Positions 9,997-22,247 are shown, counted from the stretch's first letter. The stretch: DNA of 64,000 nt from Nocardioides sp. J54 (GCF_000519005.1 NZ_JAER01000001.1:124001-188000); one strand, 5' to 3'. Numbers and translations: made by a program. The notes: generated by a model not told the origin, from the letters alone.

Positions 9997-10614
9997 CTAC
10001 CCGTACAGCCCCAGGAAGCTCCGGCTCGCGGTCTCCACGATCTCGTCCGGGGTGGTCTCGAGGACCCCGTCGAGCCAGGCGGTGACGAGCTCGGCCATGC
10101 CGCCGATGAAGAGCAGGCCGGCGAGGTCGGCCTCGCGCTCGCGGCGCTGGAGGCCGGCGCGCTCGTGGGCCTCGACGCTGGCGAGGTGGGCGAAGTGGCG
10201 CAGCAGGTCGGTACGACGCCCGCGCAGCGACGGCATCGTGCCGGCCTCGATGATCGCGACCCGGCCCTTGCGGGGGTCGGCGACGAGCAGTTCGAGGAAG
10301 GCGCGGATCGCGGCGCGGATGCGGGTCGCGGGGTCCGTGCCGGCGGCCTGGGCGGCGTCCTGGGTGACCTGCTCGATCTCGGTCGCCACGGCCTCGAGGA
10401 CCGCGGACTGGGCCTCGTCGAGGTTCTTGAAGCTCTCGTAGAAGTAGCGCTCGGTGAGGCCGGCGGTGGCGCACACCCCGGTCATCGTCGTGCGCTGCTC
10501 GGGGTCGGCCCACACGGACAGGGTCGCGTCGAGCAGGCGGGAGCGTCGCTCCGCCATCCGGTCAGCGGCGCTGACCCCCTTGTAGATCCCTGACTGCACG
10601 GCCACGGGGACCAC
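9997..10614 (-). CDS. TetR family transcriptional regulator
   Basis: A 205-residue regulator. The N-terminal helix-turn-helix spans about residues 25-65 (TMTGVCATAGLTERYFYESFKNLDE, quoted only by its position and the hallmark tail RYFYESF). The C-terminal ligand domain is all-helical. It is divergent from the P450-SDR pair and probably represses it through the inverted repeat at 10637-10662. Alternative GTG starts at 10605 and 10599 are possible; the one at 10605 has AAGGTGG upstream. The 3' end abuts two tandem 80-bp repeats. The inducer is unknown. Confidence 0.88.
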   Translation of the reverse strand: MVPVAVQSGIYKGVSAADRMAERRSRLLDATLSVWADPEQRTTMTGVCATAGLTERYFYESFKNLDEAQSAVLEAVATEIEQVTQDAAQAAGTDPATRIRAAIRAFLELLVADPRKGRVAIIEAGTMPSLRGRRTDLLRHFAHLASVEAHERAGLQRREREADLAGLLFIGGMAELVTAWLDGVLETTPDEIVETASRSFLGLYG

Positions 10615-10636
10615 CTTGCCGGAAAGTCGCTGGAAA

Positions 10637-10662
10637 AGGAAGGTTGACAGGACGCCCTTCCT
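10637..10662. promoter_or_regulatory. Candidate TetR operator overlapping a -35 box
   Basis: AGGAAGG and CCTTCCT are perfect inverted arms separated by 12 bases that begin with TTGACA, a consensus -35 element. It lies in the 100-base gap between the divergent TetR and P450 genes, 52 bases before the P450 start, so binding would occlude the P450 promoter. Confidence 0.6.
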
Positions 10663-10713
10663 GAATCACTCTGGTGCCCGAACCCAGCGTCTCCCCAGCG
10701 TCGAGGAGTAGTG

Positions 10714-12051
10714 ATGGCAGCAGCAGAGGTCCTCCCCCTACCGTCCGTGGCCCCCGGTGACCGTGGCCTGCCCGTGCTCGGGCGCAGCCTCGCCTACGCC
10801 AAGGACCCGGTCGCGCTCATGCAGCACCAGTGGGGCACCTACGGCCCGGTCTCGCCGCTGCGCTTCCTCGGGCAGGACTACGTCGTCCTGCTCGGCCCCG
10901 ACGCCGTCGAGGAGGCCTTCCGCAACCCGGAGAAGGCGTTCGCCAACGGCCCCGCCTGGGGCAAGCTCGTCGGCCCGTTCTTCCGCCGCGGGCTGATGCT
11001 GCTCGACTTCGAGGAGCACCACGCCCACCGGCGGATCATGCAGGAGGCGTTCACCCGCGCCCGGCTGACGTCGTACGTCGGCCTCATGCACCCCGCGATC
11101 GCGCGCGGCCTCGCCGAGTGGCAGCCGGGGGAGGGCTTCCAGTGCTACCCGGCGCTCAAGCAGCTGACCCTCGACGTCGCCGCGGACATCTTCATGGGCG
11201 GCGCCGCCGACACCTCCCGCGCGGAGATGGACCGGGTCAACAAGGCGTTCATCGACTGCGTCCAGGCCGCTGCGGGCGTGGTGCGGGCGAACGTGCCGCT
11301 CACCAGGTGGGGTCGTGCGTTCCGGGGCCGCAAGGTGCTGGAGGACTTCCTGCGCCACTACCTGCCGCAGAAGCGGGCGCACGCGACCGACGACCTGTTC
11401 TCGGTGCTGTGCCACATCGAGACCGACGACGGGCAGCGGTTCTCCGACGACGACGTCGTCAACCACATGATCTTCCTGATGATGGCGGCCCACGACACCT
11501 CCACGATCACCACGGCCACCATGCTGCAGCTGCTCGGCCAGCATCCCGAGTGGCAGGAGCGCTGCCGCGAGGAGTCGATGGCCCTCGGTGACGAGCCGAC
11601 GCTTGAGGAGCTCGAGGGCCTCACGTCGCTCGAGCTCGTCATGAAGGAGAGCCTGCGCCTGCGTGCGCCGGTGCCGACGGTCGCCCGCCACGCGGTGAAG
11701 GACACCGTCGTGCAGGGCGTGCGCATCCCGGCCGGATCGCCGGTCGCCGTCGGGGTGCAGTTCACCCACCTCATGCCGGAGCTGTGGCCGGACCCGCTGC
11801 GCTTCGACCCCGAACGGTTCTCCCCGGAGCGCCGCGAGGACAAGGTGCATCGCTACGCCTGGTCGCCCTTCGGCGGCGGCGTGCACAAGTGCATCGGCCT
11901 GCACTTCGCGGGCGCCGAGGTGAAGGCGATCATGCACCGCCTCCTGCGCACCCACCGCTGGCACGTCGATCCGTCGTACGTCGCCCCGCTCGACAACCAC
12001 TCGCTGCCGTTCCCCAAGGACGGCCAGCCCATCGACCTCGTCCGACTCTGA
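10714..12051 (+). CDS. Cytochrome P450
   Basis: A 445-residue soluble P450. The I-helix oxygen-activation motif AAHDTST is near residue 258, the K-helix ExxR (ESLR) starts at about residue 312, and the heme loop FGGGVHKCIG places the axial Cys at about 393. All three are intact, so an active monooxygenase is expected. The ATG at 10714 is preferred over the GTG three bases earlier because GAGGAG precedes it by five bases. An SDR follows after 26 bases with its own GGAGG, so the two are probably cotranscribed: hydroxylation then oxidation of the alcohol. The substrate cannot be told from sequence. Redox partners are not encoded nearby. Confidence 0.95.
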   Translation: MAAAEVLPLPSVAPGDRGLPVLGRSLAYAKDPVALMQHQWGTYGPVSPLRFLGQDYVVLLGPDAVEEAFRNPEKAFANGPAWGKLVGPFFRRGLMLLDFEEHHAHRRIMQEAFTRARLTSYVGLMHPAIARGLAEWQPGEGFQCYPALKQLTLDVAADIFMGGAADTSRAEMDRVNKAFIDCVQAAAGVVRANVPLTRWGRAFRGRKVLEDFLRHYLPQKRAHATDDLFSVLCHIETDDGQRFSDDDVVNHMIFLMMAAHDTSTITTATMLQLLGQHPEWQERCREESMALGDEPTLEELEGLTSLELVMKESLRLRAPVPTVARHAVKDTVVQGVRIPAGSPVAVGVQFTHLMPELWPDPLRFDPERFSPERREDKVHRYAWSPFGGGVHKCIGLHFAGAEVKAIMHRLLRTHRWHVDPSYVAPLDNHSLPFPKDGQPIDLVRL

Positions 12052-12077
12052 CCCACCAACAACCGGAGGCACCCCTC

Positions 12078-12935
12078 ATGAGCCGCTCCATCGCCGGCCT
12101 GTCCGTCATCATCACCGGAGGCGCCCGCGGCATCGGCCGCGCGACCGTCGACCGCTTCGTCCGCCAGGGCGCCCGGGTTGCGATCGGTGACCTCGACGCG
12201 AACCTGGCCGCCTCCGTCGCCGCCGAGTACGGCGACCAGAAGGTCACCTCGGCGCGGCTCGACGTCGGCAGCCGCGAGTCGTGGGAGGCCTTCCTCGACG
12301 AGGTCGGCCACTTCGGCCCGTGGGACGTGCTGATCAACAACGCCGGCATCATGCCGCTCGGCCCGGTGCTCGAGGAGCCCGACGGGGTGACCAAGGCGAT
12401 CATGGACGTCAACGTCTACGGCGTCATCCACGGCACCAAGCTGGTCGGCCCCGGGATGGTCGAGCGCGGCAGCGGCCACATCATCAACGTCGCCTCCGCG
12501 GTGGGCCGGGTCGCGCTGGCCAACGGCGCGACCTACTCCGCGTCGAAGTTCGCGGTCGTCGGGTTCACCGAGGCGGTGCGCCAGGAGCTCGCGCCCGCCG
12601 GCGTCGACGTGACGATGGTCCTGCCGAGCGTCGTGCAGACCGAGCTCGCCACCGGCGTCCCGGCCGCCCGCGGCGTCAAGAAGGTCACCGCCGACGACGT
12701 CGCCGAGGTGATCGAGTCGGCCGTGCGCAAGCCGCGCGCCGAGATGTGGGTCCCGCGCTGGGGCCAGGCGATCAGCAAGCCGACCCTCGCCCTGCCGCGC
12801 GTGGTCCAGGACGGCATCACCCGCATGATCAAGGCCGACGAGGTGCTCAACTCCGCCGACCTCTCGGCCCGCGCCGCCTACGAGGCCCGCGCCCGTCGTA
12901 CGGCCGAGGAGCCGGTCGAGGCCACCCAGGAGTGA
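12078..12935 (+). CDS. Short-chain dehydrogenase/reductase
   Basis: A 285-residue classical SDR with the cofactor motif TGGARGIG (residues 14-21), NNAG near residue 90, a catalytic Ser in VASAVG, and Tyr and Lys in YSASK. The protein carries a roughly 50-residue C-terminal extension beyond the Rossmann domain. The start follows CCGGAGG. Its position behind the P450 suggests that it acts on the P450 product or on a related lipid or sterol alcohol; this is inferred from context. Confidence 0.92.
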   Translation: MSRSIAGLSVIITGGARGIGRATVDRFVRQGARVAIGDLDANLAASVAAEYGDQKVTSARLDVGSRESWEAFLDEVGHFGPWDVLINNAGIMPLGPVLEEPDGVTKAIMDVNVYGVIHGTKLVGPGMVERGSGHIINVASAVGRVALANGATYSASKFAVVGFTEAVRQELAPAGVDVTMVLPSVVQTELATGVPAARGVKKVTADDVAEVIESAVRKPRAEMWVPRWGQAISKPTLALPRVVQDGITRMIKADEVLNSADLSARAAYEARARRTAEEPVEATQE

Positions 12936-12996
12936 CGGTCCCCACGCCCGGGACCACCACGGAATAGCCGTCGCGGCGCAGGGGTTGCAGCCACAC

Positions 12997-14226
12997 GTGA
13001 CCTCTGCGCCGACGACGACCCCCGACGACGTCCGCCCCGAGGTGCCCCACGCCCGGCCGGTGCTCGCGATCCTGGCCCTCGCCGTCGGCGGGTTCACGAT
13101 CGGCACCACCGAGTTCATGACCATGGGCGTGCTGCCCGAGGTCGCCGAGGGTGTCGACGTCTCCGTCCCGACCGCCGGCCACGTCATCTCGGCCTACGCC
13201 CTCGGCGTCGTCGTCGGCGTGCCGATCCTCGCCTTCTTCGGCGCCGCCCTGCCGCGGCGCGGCATGCTCGTCGGCCTGATGGGTGCGTACGCCGCCTTCA
13301 ACATCCTCAGCGCCGCCGCTCCCAGCTACGAGGTGCTCACCGCCGCGCGCTTCCTCGACGGCCTCCCGCACGGCGCCTACTTCGGCGTCGCCAGCCTCGT
13401 CGCGGCCAGCCTGGTCTCGCCCGAGCGTCGCGGCCGGGCGGTCGCCAGCGTGATGCTCGGCCTGTCCGTGGCCAACGTCGTCGGCGTACCGCTGGCGACG
13501 TTCCTCGGCCAGCAGGTCGGCTGGCGCGCGACCTACCTGCTGGGGGGACTGCTCGCCCTCGCCACCGCCGCGATGGTGCTCGCCGCCGTCCCCTCCATGC
13601 CCGGCGACCCCGAGGCGAGCGGCCGCAAGGAGGCCCGGGAGTTCTTCGGCAGCCTGCAGGTCTGGCTGACGATGGCCGTCGGCTCGGTCGGCTTCGGCGG
13701 GATGTTCGCGGTCTACTCCTACATCGCGAAGACGGTCACCGTCGTCGGCGACCTCGAGCGCGGCACCGTGCCCTTCTTCGTCCTCGCCCTCGGCCTCGGC
13801 ATGGTGGCCGGCACCTGGCTGGCCGGCGAGCTGGCTGCGTGGTCGGTCTACCGCAGCCTGCTGCTGTCCAGCGCGACCGGGATCGTGCTGATGCTCGTCT
13901 ACTTCGTGGCAGCTCCCCACGGCTGGGTGCTGATGCCGGTCGCCTTCCTCGTGACCGCCACCGGGTCGGTCCTCGTGGTCAACCTCCAGCTGCGCCTGAT
14001 GGACGTCGCCGGGGGAGCGGTGACCCTCGGCGCCGCGATGAACCACGCCGCCCTCAACATCGCCAACGCCCTGGGCGCCTGGCTCGGCGGCATCGTCATC
14101 GCCGCCGGCTACGGCTACCGTGCTCCGGCGCTCGTCGGTGCCGCCCTCGCGACGGTCGGGCTGGCGATCCTCCTGGTCTCCGCGACCGTCCACCGGCGCC
14201 AGGTCGCGGCCGCCGCACCCGCGTGA
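12997..14226 (+). CDS. MFS transporter, DHA1 family
   Basis: A 409-residue protein with 12 predicted transmembrane helices. The N-terminal block FTIGTTEFMTMGVLPEVA is characteristic of the AraJ/YdhP/Cmx-like efflux subfamily, and LPRRGM occupies the cytoplasmic loop between helices 2 and 3. Proton-driven efflux of a small molecule (sugar, arabinose-like compound or chloramphenicol-type drug) is typical of the family; the substrate here is unknown. The GTG at 12997 is chosen; a TTG 12 bases upstream is also in frame. It is followed 33 bases later by trpS. Confidence 0.88.
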   Translation: MTSAPTTTPDDVRPEVPHARPVLAILALAVGGFTIGTTEFMTMGVLPEVAEGVDVSVPTAGHVISAYALGVVVGVPILAFFGAALPRRGMLVGLMGAYAAFNILSAAAPSYEVLTAARFLDGLPHGAYFGVASLVAASLVSPERRGRAVASVMLGLSVANVVGVPLATFLGQQVGWRATYLLGGLLALATAAMVLAAVPSMPGDPEASGRKEAREFFGSLQVWLTMAVGSVGFGGMFAVYSYIAKTVTVVGDLERGTVPFFVLALGLGMVAGTWLAGELAAWSVYRSLLLSSATGIVLMLVYFVAAPHGWVLMPVAFLVTATGSVLVVNLQLRLMDVAGGAVTLGAAMNHAALNIANALGAWLGGIVIAAGYGYRAPALVGAALATVGLAILLVSATVHRRQVAAAAPA

Positions 14227-15347
<1,121 letters not shown>

Positions 15348-15348
<1 letters not shown>

Positions 15349-15851
15349 TGACGGTGATCGGCGTCGCCATCGCGGTGCCGGAGCCGTGGGCCAGCCAGCT
15401 CTACGACTACCGGCTGGCCATCGGCGACCCCACCGCCGCCGGCGTGCCGAGCCACATCACCCTGATCCCGCCGACCGAGGTCGACGGGGACCTCACCGAG
15501 GTCGAGGAGCACCTCGCCGAGGCGGCGCGGAGCGTCGCCCCGTTCACCGTGCACCTGCGCGGCACCGCGACCTTCCGGCCGGTCTCGCCGGTGGTCTTCG
15601 TGGGCCTCGTCGAGGGGATCTCCCAGTGCGAGCAGCTCGCCGAGGCGGTCCGGCGCGGCCCGCTCGCCGTCGACCTGCACTTCCCCTACCACCCGCACGT
15701 CACGATCGCCCACCACCTCGACGACGCCGCCCTGGACCGGGCCTTCGAGGAGCTCGCCGGCTTCGACTGCCGCTTCGACGTCACCGACTTCCACCTCTAC
15801 GTCCACGACGAGCAGGAGGGCTGGCGCTCCGCCCGCACCTTCCCGCTCTGA
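15348..15851 (+). CDS. 2'-5' RNA ligase family protein
   Basis: A 167-residue member of the 2H phosphoesterase superfamily. The two HxT catalytic motifs are present as SHITLIP (about residue 36) and HPHVTIAH (about residue 106). The start overlaps the trpS stop by one base, so it is probably coexpressed with trpS. The biological substrate of bacterial members is generally unresolved, so activity on 2',3'-cyclic phosphate RNA ends is only a family expectation. Confidence 0.85.
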
Positions 15852-15882
15852 CGCCTGCCGCACCTCCCCACCGGACCCTCCC

Positions 15883-16785
15883 GTGCCCGCCCCCGCCGCC
15901 CGCGCCCGCGCCGTCCTGGCCCGCGCCCGGCGGCGCTCCGCGGCGGTCGACCACGCCGCCCGGGCGGGTGAGCACTACCTGCGGGTCGAGGGCAACCAGC
16001 AGGCCGGCGGGGTCACCTACTACGGCTTCCTGTCGGTCTTCCCGCTGCTCGCGCTGGCGTTCTTCGCCGTCGGCTGGGCCTCCCGGGTCTTCCCCGACGC
16101 CCAGGACGCCCTGGTCGACGCGATCGACGCCGTGCTGCCGGGCCTGATCGGCTCCGGCGAGCACGACGTGTCCCTCGAGGACATCGAGGCTGCCGCCGGC
16201 AGCGTCGGGCTCGTCGGCGTCCTCGGCCTGCTGTACGCCGGCCTCGGCTGGGTCTCGTCGATGAGGTTCGCCCTGTCAGTGATGTTCGGCCTCCCGCGCG
16301 CCGAGCGGCCGTCGTACCTGCGCGGCAAGGGACGCGACCTCGGCGCGCTCTGCGTCCTGGGCCTCGTGCTGCTGCTCAGCGTCGCCGTCTCCGGTGTCGT
16401 CACCCGCCTCTCCGGGGAGGTGCTCGAGCTGGTCGGCCTGGCCAGCAGCCTCGGCTGGTTGCTCTCGATCGCCGCGCTCGCGCTCGGCGTCGCCATCGGC
16501 ACCCTGCTGTTCTTCCTCATGTTCCGCCTGCTCGCCGAGCCACCGGCGCCCTCGCACGCGCTGTGGTCCGGCGCCCTGCTCGGTGCCGTCGGCTTCGAGC
16601 TGCTCAAACAGGCCTCCGGCCTGCTGCTGACCCTCACCCAGGGCCGGCCTGCCTTCCAGGCCTTCGGGATCGCGCTGATCCTGCTCGTCTGGATCAACTA
16701 CTTCTCCCGGGTGGTGCTGCTCGCCGCCGCCTGGGCGCACACCGACGCGAGCCACAACCATCCCGTGGAAGGGGACACCCCGTGA
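15883..16785 (+). CDS. YihY/virulence factor BrkB family membrane protein
   Basis: A 300-residue inner-membrane protein with about six helices. The family signature region GGVTYYGFLSVFPLLAL occurs near residue 50, and the C-terminal block ALLVWINYFSRVVLL-like is present (WINYFSRVVLLAAAWAH). The function of the family is unsettled; it was once called RNase BN in error. Its stop overlaps the start of the next small gene, so they are coupled. Confidence 0.9.
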   Translation: MPAPAARARAVLARARRRSAAVDHAARAGEHYLRVEGNQQAGGVTYYGFLSVFPLLALAFFAVGWASRVFPDAQDALVDAIDAVLPGLIGSGEHDVSLEDIEAAAGSVGLVGVLGLLYAGLGWVSSMRFALSVMFGLPRAERPSYLRGKGRDLGALCVLGLVLLLSVAVSGVVTRLSGEVLELVGLASSLGWLLSIAALALGVAIGTLLFFLMFRLLAEPPAPSHALWSGALLGAVGFELLKQASGLLLTLTQGRPAFQAFGIALILLVWINYFSRVVLLAAAWAHTDASHNHPVEGDTP

Positions 16786-17009
16786 AGCTCGAGCGCAAGC
16801 ACGCGCTGCTGCTCCTGGCCGTCGCAGCCTGGAACGTCGTGACCTTCGGCAACTTCGCCAGGAACCTCTACGACGCCTGGGACGCGGGGGAGGACCGCGC
16901 CACCGGCTACTGGGTCGCGCACAGCGTGCTGATCGTCGTGAACTTCGTGATCGCCGTCCTCCTCGGCTCCCTCGGCTGGAAGGCCCTCCGCGCCAGCAAG
17001 TCCTCCTGA
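16782..17009 (+). CDS. SCO4848-like small membrane protein
   Basis: A 75-residue protein with two transmembrane segments (about residues 6-22 and 45-65) separated by a polar loop, NLYDAWDAGEDRA. Size, topology, the KLERKHA start and position after YihY match the actinobacterial SCO4848 family of unknown function. The GTG start overlaps the YihY stop by three bases. An inverted array of 22-bp repeats begins four bases after its stop. Confidence 0.75.
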   Translation: MKLERKHALLLLAVAAWNVVTFGNFARNLYDAWDAGEDRATGYWVAHSVLIVVNFVIAVLLGSLGWKALRASKSS

Positions 17010-17012
17010 CCC

Positions 17013-17250
17013 GTCGAGACGTCAGTTGTGGCGGGTCGAGGCGTCACTTGTGGCGGGTCGAGACGTCACCTGTGGCGGGTTGAAGCGTCAGTTGTGGCGG
17101 GTCGAGACGTCAGGCGCTCGTACTGACCTCTCGACGTGCCGGAAGTGACGCCTCGACGTGCCGGAAGTGACGCCTCGACGTGCCGGAAGTGACCGCTCGA
17201 CACGCCACATCTGACGCTTCAACATGCCGGATCTGACCACTCGACACGGG
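17013..17250. repeat. Inverted array of 22-bp repeats (about 5 + 6 units)
   Basis: The left half has five units starting GTCGAGRCGTCA at 17013, 17035, 17057, 17079 and 17101. The right half has six inverted units, with TGAC at 17124, 17146, 17168, 17190, 17212 and 17234. The period is exactly 22 bp and the two halves are mirror-symmetric about position 17118, giving a palindrome of roughly 210 bp with an 11-base centre. It fills the gap between the converging SCO4848-like and cyclase genes. Confidence 0.9.
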
Positions 17251-17259
17251 AGGGGCGGG

Positions 17260-18585
17260 TCAGAGGTTGCTGCCGAGGAGGAAGTACGTCGTCATCGGGC
17301 CCTTGCCCTTGACGTCGACCACCTGCGGGTCGCTGAAGGTGTAGCGGCTCTCGAGGAGGGCGTGGGTGGCGGCGGAGACCTGGATGCGGTGGGGGCGGCC
17401 GTGCGACTCCATCCGGCTCGCGGTGTTCACCGTGTCGCCCCACAGGTCGTAGGTGAACCGGCGCCGGCCGATGACACCGGCGACGACCGGGCCGGAGGCG
17501 ATGCCGATCCGCATCGCGATCGGGCTGGGCCAGGCGGGGGAGAGGCGGGCCAGCGTGCGCTGCATGTCGAGCGCCAGCTCGGCCAGGGACGCGGCGTGGT
17601 CGGGGTCCGGCTCCGGCAGCCCGGCGACGGCCATGTAGGCGTCCCCGACGGTCTTGATCTTCTCGATGCCGCGCGCCTCGCAGAGCTCGTCGAACTCGCG
17701 GAACATCGTGTCGAGCAGCTGCACCAGCTCCTCGGGCGCGAGCGCCTCGGAGACCGGCGTGAAGCCAACGATGTCGGAGAAGAGCACGCTCACCTCCGGC
17801 GCCGAGTCCGCGATCGCGCCCGGCTCGGTGCGCAGCCGGCGCGCGATGGGGGCGGGCAGCACGTTGTGCAGCAGCTCGTCGGAGCGGGCCTGCTCGGCCT
17901 CGACCTCGCGCTGGCGCAGGTAGTCGGTGCGGCGCAGCTTCTCCAGCGAGAAGCCGATGACGACGGCGATCGCGGCCAGGCCGAGCGTCGGCGCCACGTT
18001 GCGCGCCAGGGCGTCCACGCCCTGCAGCGCGCCGGGGAGGCTGAGGCACACCGCCGAGTAGACCCCGGCCATCACCAGCACGGCGTGCATCCGCAGCCGC
18101 AGCAGGCCGATCGCGCCGAAGAGGGTGACCGTGCACGAGGTGGTGAGGTACTCGGTCGGGAAGTCGGCCGCGCGCCCCAGCGTCGTGCCGAGCATCAGCA
18201 GCACGACCGTCAGCAGCACCACCGAGGACACCTGCAGGTGCCGGCCGACCCAGATGGCTCGCCCGGTGACGACCACCGCACAGGCGAAGAGCAGCACCAC
18301 GGCCAGCCGGACCAGGCTGACGTCGAGCTGGAGCTCGTCGAGGACGAGGACGTCGACCACGCCGTAGGCGAGGGTGAGCGCGATCCCGATGTAGAGCGCG
18401 AAGCGTCCCTCGGCGAGGCCGCGCACGTCGTCGTACGACGTGAACTCCCGCTCCGCGCGGGCGTCGTCGAGCTCCAGCAGCCACCGCCCCATGTGCAGCT
18501 GCACGTGCTGCTCCTGCAGCCAGCCGCCGATCGTCCTCAGCCCCACGCGCCGATCGTGGCAGACCCGGGCGGCCTGGTCCCGCAC
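17260..18585 (-). CDS. Membrane-bound class III adenylyl cyclase
   Basis: 441 residues. After a cytoplasmic N-terminus there are about six transmembrane segments (residues 65-215), a linker helix (KLRRTDYLRQREVEAEQ) and a class III cyclase domain. Metal aspartates are in FSDIVGF and VGDAYMA. The purine-specifying pair is Lys in EKIKTVGD and Asp in YDLWGD, which favours ATP over GTP. The transition-state Asn and Arg are in NTASRM. Production of cAMP at the membrane is therefore likely. The start is uncertain; a GTG at 18546 is an alternative that removes a poorly conserved N-terminus. It is upstream of the sdh genes on the same strand but separated from them by a terminator. Confidence 0.9.
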   Translation of the reverse strand: MRDQAARVCHDRRVGLRTIGGWLQEQHVQLHMGRWLLELDDARAEREFTSYDDVRGLAEGRFALYIGIALTLAYGVVDVLVLDELQLDVSLVRLAVVLLFACAVVVTGRAIWVGRHLQVSSVVLLTVVLLMLGTTLGRAADFPTEYLTTSCTVTLFGAIGLLRLRMHAVLVMAGVYSAVCLSLPGALQGVDALARNVAPTLGLAAIAVVIGFSLEKLRRTDYLRQREVEAEQARSDELLHNVLPAPIARRLRTEPGAIADSAPEVSVLFSDIVGFTPVSEALAPEELVQLLDTMFREFDELCEARGIEKIKTVGDAYMAVAGLPEPDPDHAASLAELALDMQRTLARLSPAWPSPIAMRIGIASGPVVAGVIGRRRFTYDLWGDTVNTASRMESHGRPHRIQVSAATHALLESRYTFSDPQVVDVKGKGPMTTYFLLGSNL

Positions 18586-18600
18586 CGGGCGGAAAAGCGA

Positions 18601-18633
18601 CGCCGGCCCGTCGCGTGGTGCGACGGGCCGGCG
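18601..18633 (-). terminator. Terminator of the sdhCAB operon
   Basis: Arms 18601-18614 and 18620-18633 are perfect 14-bp reverse complements around a five-base loop, 20 bases after the sdhB stop on the minus strand. Confidence 0.8.
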
Positions 18634-18652
18634 ATGAGGAGGTGCGCGGGGC

Positions 18653-19392
18653 TCAGTGGCCGTTCTTGAGCGCGGTGCGCAGGTCCTTGTTGAGCTGCGA
18701 GATCACGTCGAGCGGGATCTCCTTGGGGCACGCCGCCGCGCACTCACCGATGTTGGTGCAGCCGCCGAAGCCCTCCGCGTCGTGCTGGCCGACCATGTCG
18801 ACGACGCGGGACCACCGCTCGGGCTGGCCCTGCGGGAGCTCGCCGAGGTGGGTGATCTTCGCGCCCATGAACAGCGAGGCGGAGCCGTTGGGGCAGGCCG
18901 CGACGCAGGCGCCGCAACCGATGCACGTGGCGACGTTGAACGCCCGCATGGCCTTGTCGCGCGGGGCCGGGACCGAGTTGGCCTCGGGCGCCGAGCCGGT
19001 GTTCGCGGAGATGTAGCCGCCGGCCTGGATGATGCGGTCGAACGCGGAGCGGTCGACGATCAGGTCCTTGAGCACCGGGAACGGCTCGGCGCGCCACGGC
19101 TCGATGGTGATCGTGTCGCCGTCGTTGAACGAGCGCATGTGCAGCTGGCAGGTCGTGGTGACCTCCGGGCCGTGCGCCTGGCCGTTGATCATCAGCGAGC
19201 ACATGCCGCAGATGCCCTCGCGACAGTCGGAGTCGAACGCGACCGGCTCCTCGCCCTGGGTGACCAGCTGCTCGTTGAGCAGGTCGAGCATCTCCAGGAA
19301 GGACATGTCCTTCGAGACGCCATCGAGCTCGTAGGTCTTGATCGCGCCCTCGGCAGTCGGGCCCGCCTGCCGCCAGATCTTGAGGGTGAGCT

Positions 19393-19396
<4 letters not shown>
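18653..19396 (-). CDS. sdhB: Succinate dehydrogenase iron-sulfur subunit
   Basis: 247 residues. It carries the electron path from FAD to quinone. The [2Fe-2S] ligands are in CREGICGMC plus a distal Cys in TTTCQLH. The C-terminal ferredoxin-like part has [12 protein letters not shown] and [15 protein letters not shown] for the 4Fe-4S and 3Fe-4S clusters. The GTG start overlaps the sdhA stop by four bases (GTGA), which shows translational coupling. The subunit sequence type groups with the three-subunit (sdhCAB) enzymes of actinobacteria. Confidence 0.97.
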
Positions 19397-21456
<2,060 letters not shown>

Positions 21457-21472
21457 GGTTTCGTGTGGCCCC

Positions 21473-22189
21473 TTACTTCTCGATGATGCCGACGAGCACG
21501 GACAGCGGAACCAGCGAGAAACCGCCGGCGATGACGATGGCGACGACCCAGCCGGCCGCGCGGGCCCGCGCCCGGGACGCGGCCGAGTTGGTGAGGCCAA
21601 GCGTCTGGAGCGAGCTGAACGTGCCGTGGTGGAGGTGGAAGGCGAGGGCGAGCATGGCGACGAGGTAGATGATCGTCATCCACCACAGGTCGAAGGTCTC
21701 CACGAGCAGGGCGTAGGGGTTCTCGCCGCCGGTCTCGCCGTTGCTCGGGTTGATCTTGACGATGGTGAAGTTGAGCAGGTGCCACACGACGAAGGCCAGC
21801 AGCGTCAGGCCGCCCCAGCGCATGGTGCGCGAGGACAGCGACGAGCCGACGTTCTTCTTCGCCACGTACTTCACCGGGCGGGCCTTGGCGGCGCGCTTCC
21901 ACAGCGCGACCGCGGCGCCCACGTGGGCGAGCAGCGCCACGATGAGGCCGACCCGCATGATCCAGAGGAAGCCCTCGTGCGGGAGCATCGGCTCACCGAG
22001 CTCGCGCAGGTGGTGCGCGTACTCGTTGAAGGACTCCTCGCCGGAGAAGGCCTTGAGGTTGCCGTACATGTGCCCCAGGACGAAGGCGATGAACAGCAGG
22101 CCGCTCACGGCCATCAGGATTTTGAGGGCGATGGTCGTGCGGGCCGCACGAGAGCCCTTGACCAGTTGAGGTCGCGTCGTCGTTGCCAC
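21473..22189 (-). CDS. sdhC: Succinate dehydrogenase cytochrome b subunit
   Basis: 238 residues with five transmembrane helices. It is the single large diheme anchor of a type-B complex; no sdhD is present. Candidate heme ligands are the histidines in [21 protein letters not shown] and AFHLHHG. The GTG start at 22189 is inferred from alignment to the family; GGGAG lies about 14 bases upstream, and an in-frame extension to 22285 is probably untranslated. A perfect palindrome resembling an iron box lies about 60 bases before this start. Confidence 0.93.
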   Translation of the reverse strand: MATTTRPQLVKGSRAARTTIALKILMAVSGLLFIAFVLGHMYGNLKAFSGEESFNEYAHHLRELGEPMLPHEGFLWIMRVGLIVALLAHVGAAVALWKRAAKARPVKYVAKKNVGSSLSSRTMRWGGLTLLAFVVWHLLNFTIVKINPSNGETGGENPYALLVETFDLWWMTIIYLVAMLALAFHLHHGTFSSLQTLGLTNSAASRARARAAGWVVAIVIAGGFSLVPLSVLVGIIEK

Positions 22190-22236
22190 GGAGGGCCACG
22201 CTACTCCCGCTACTGGGCGGTAGGTGACCCGGATCA

Positions 22237-22247
22237 TGTGAGATATG
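22237..22247 (-). promoter_or_regulatory. 11-mer shared with the mutA upstream region
   Basis: On the minus strand this reads CATATCTCACA, 47 bases before the sdhC start. The same 11-mer occurs on the plus strand at 33041-33051, 42 bases before mutA. It may be a binding half-site. Confidence 0.35.

Noticed and set aside
17013..17250. Possible CRISPR array
   Set aside because: Units are contiguous 22-mers without unique spacers, the second half is inverted, and no cas genes are present.
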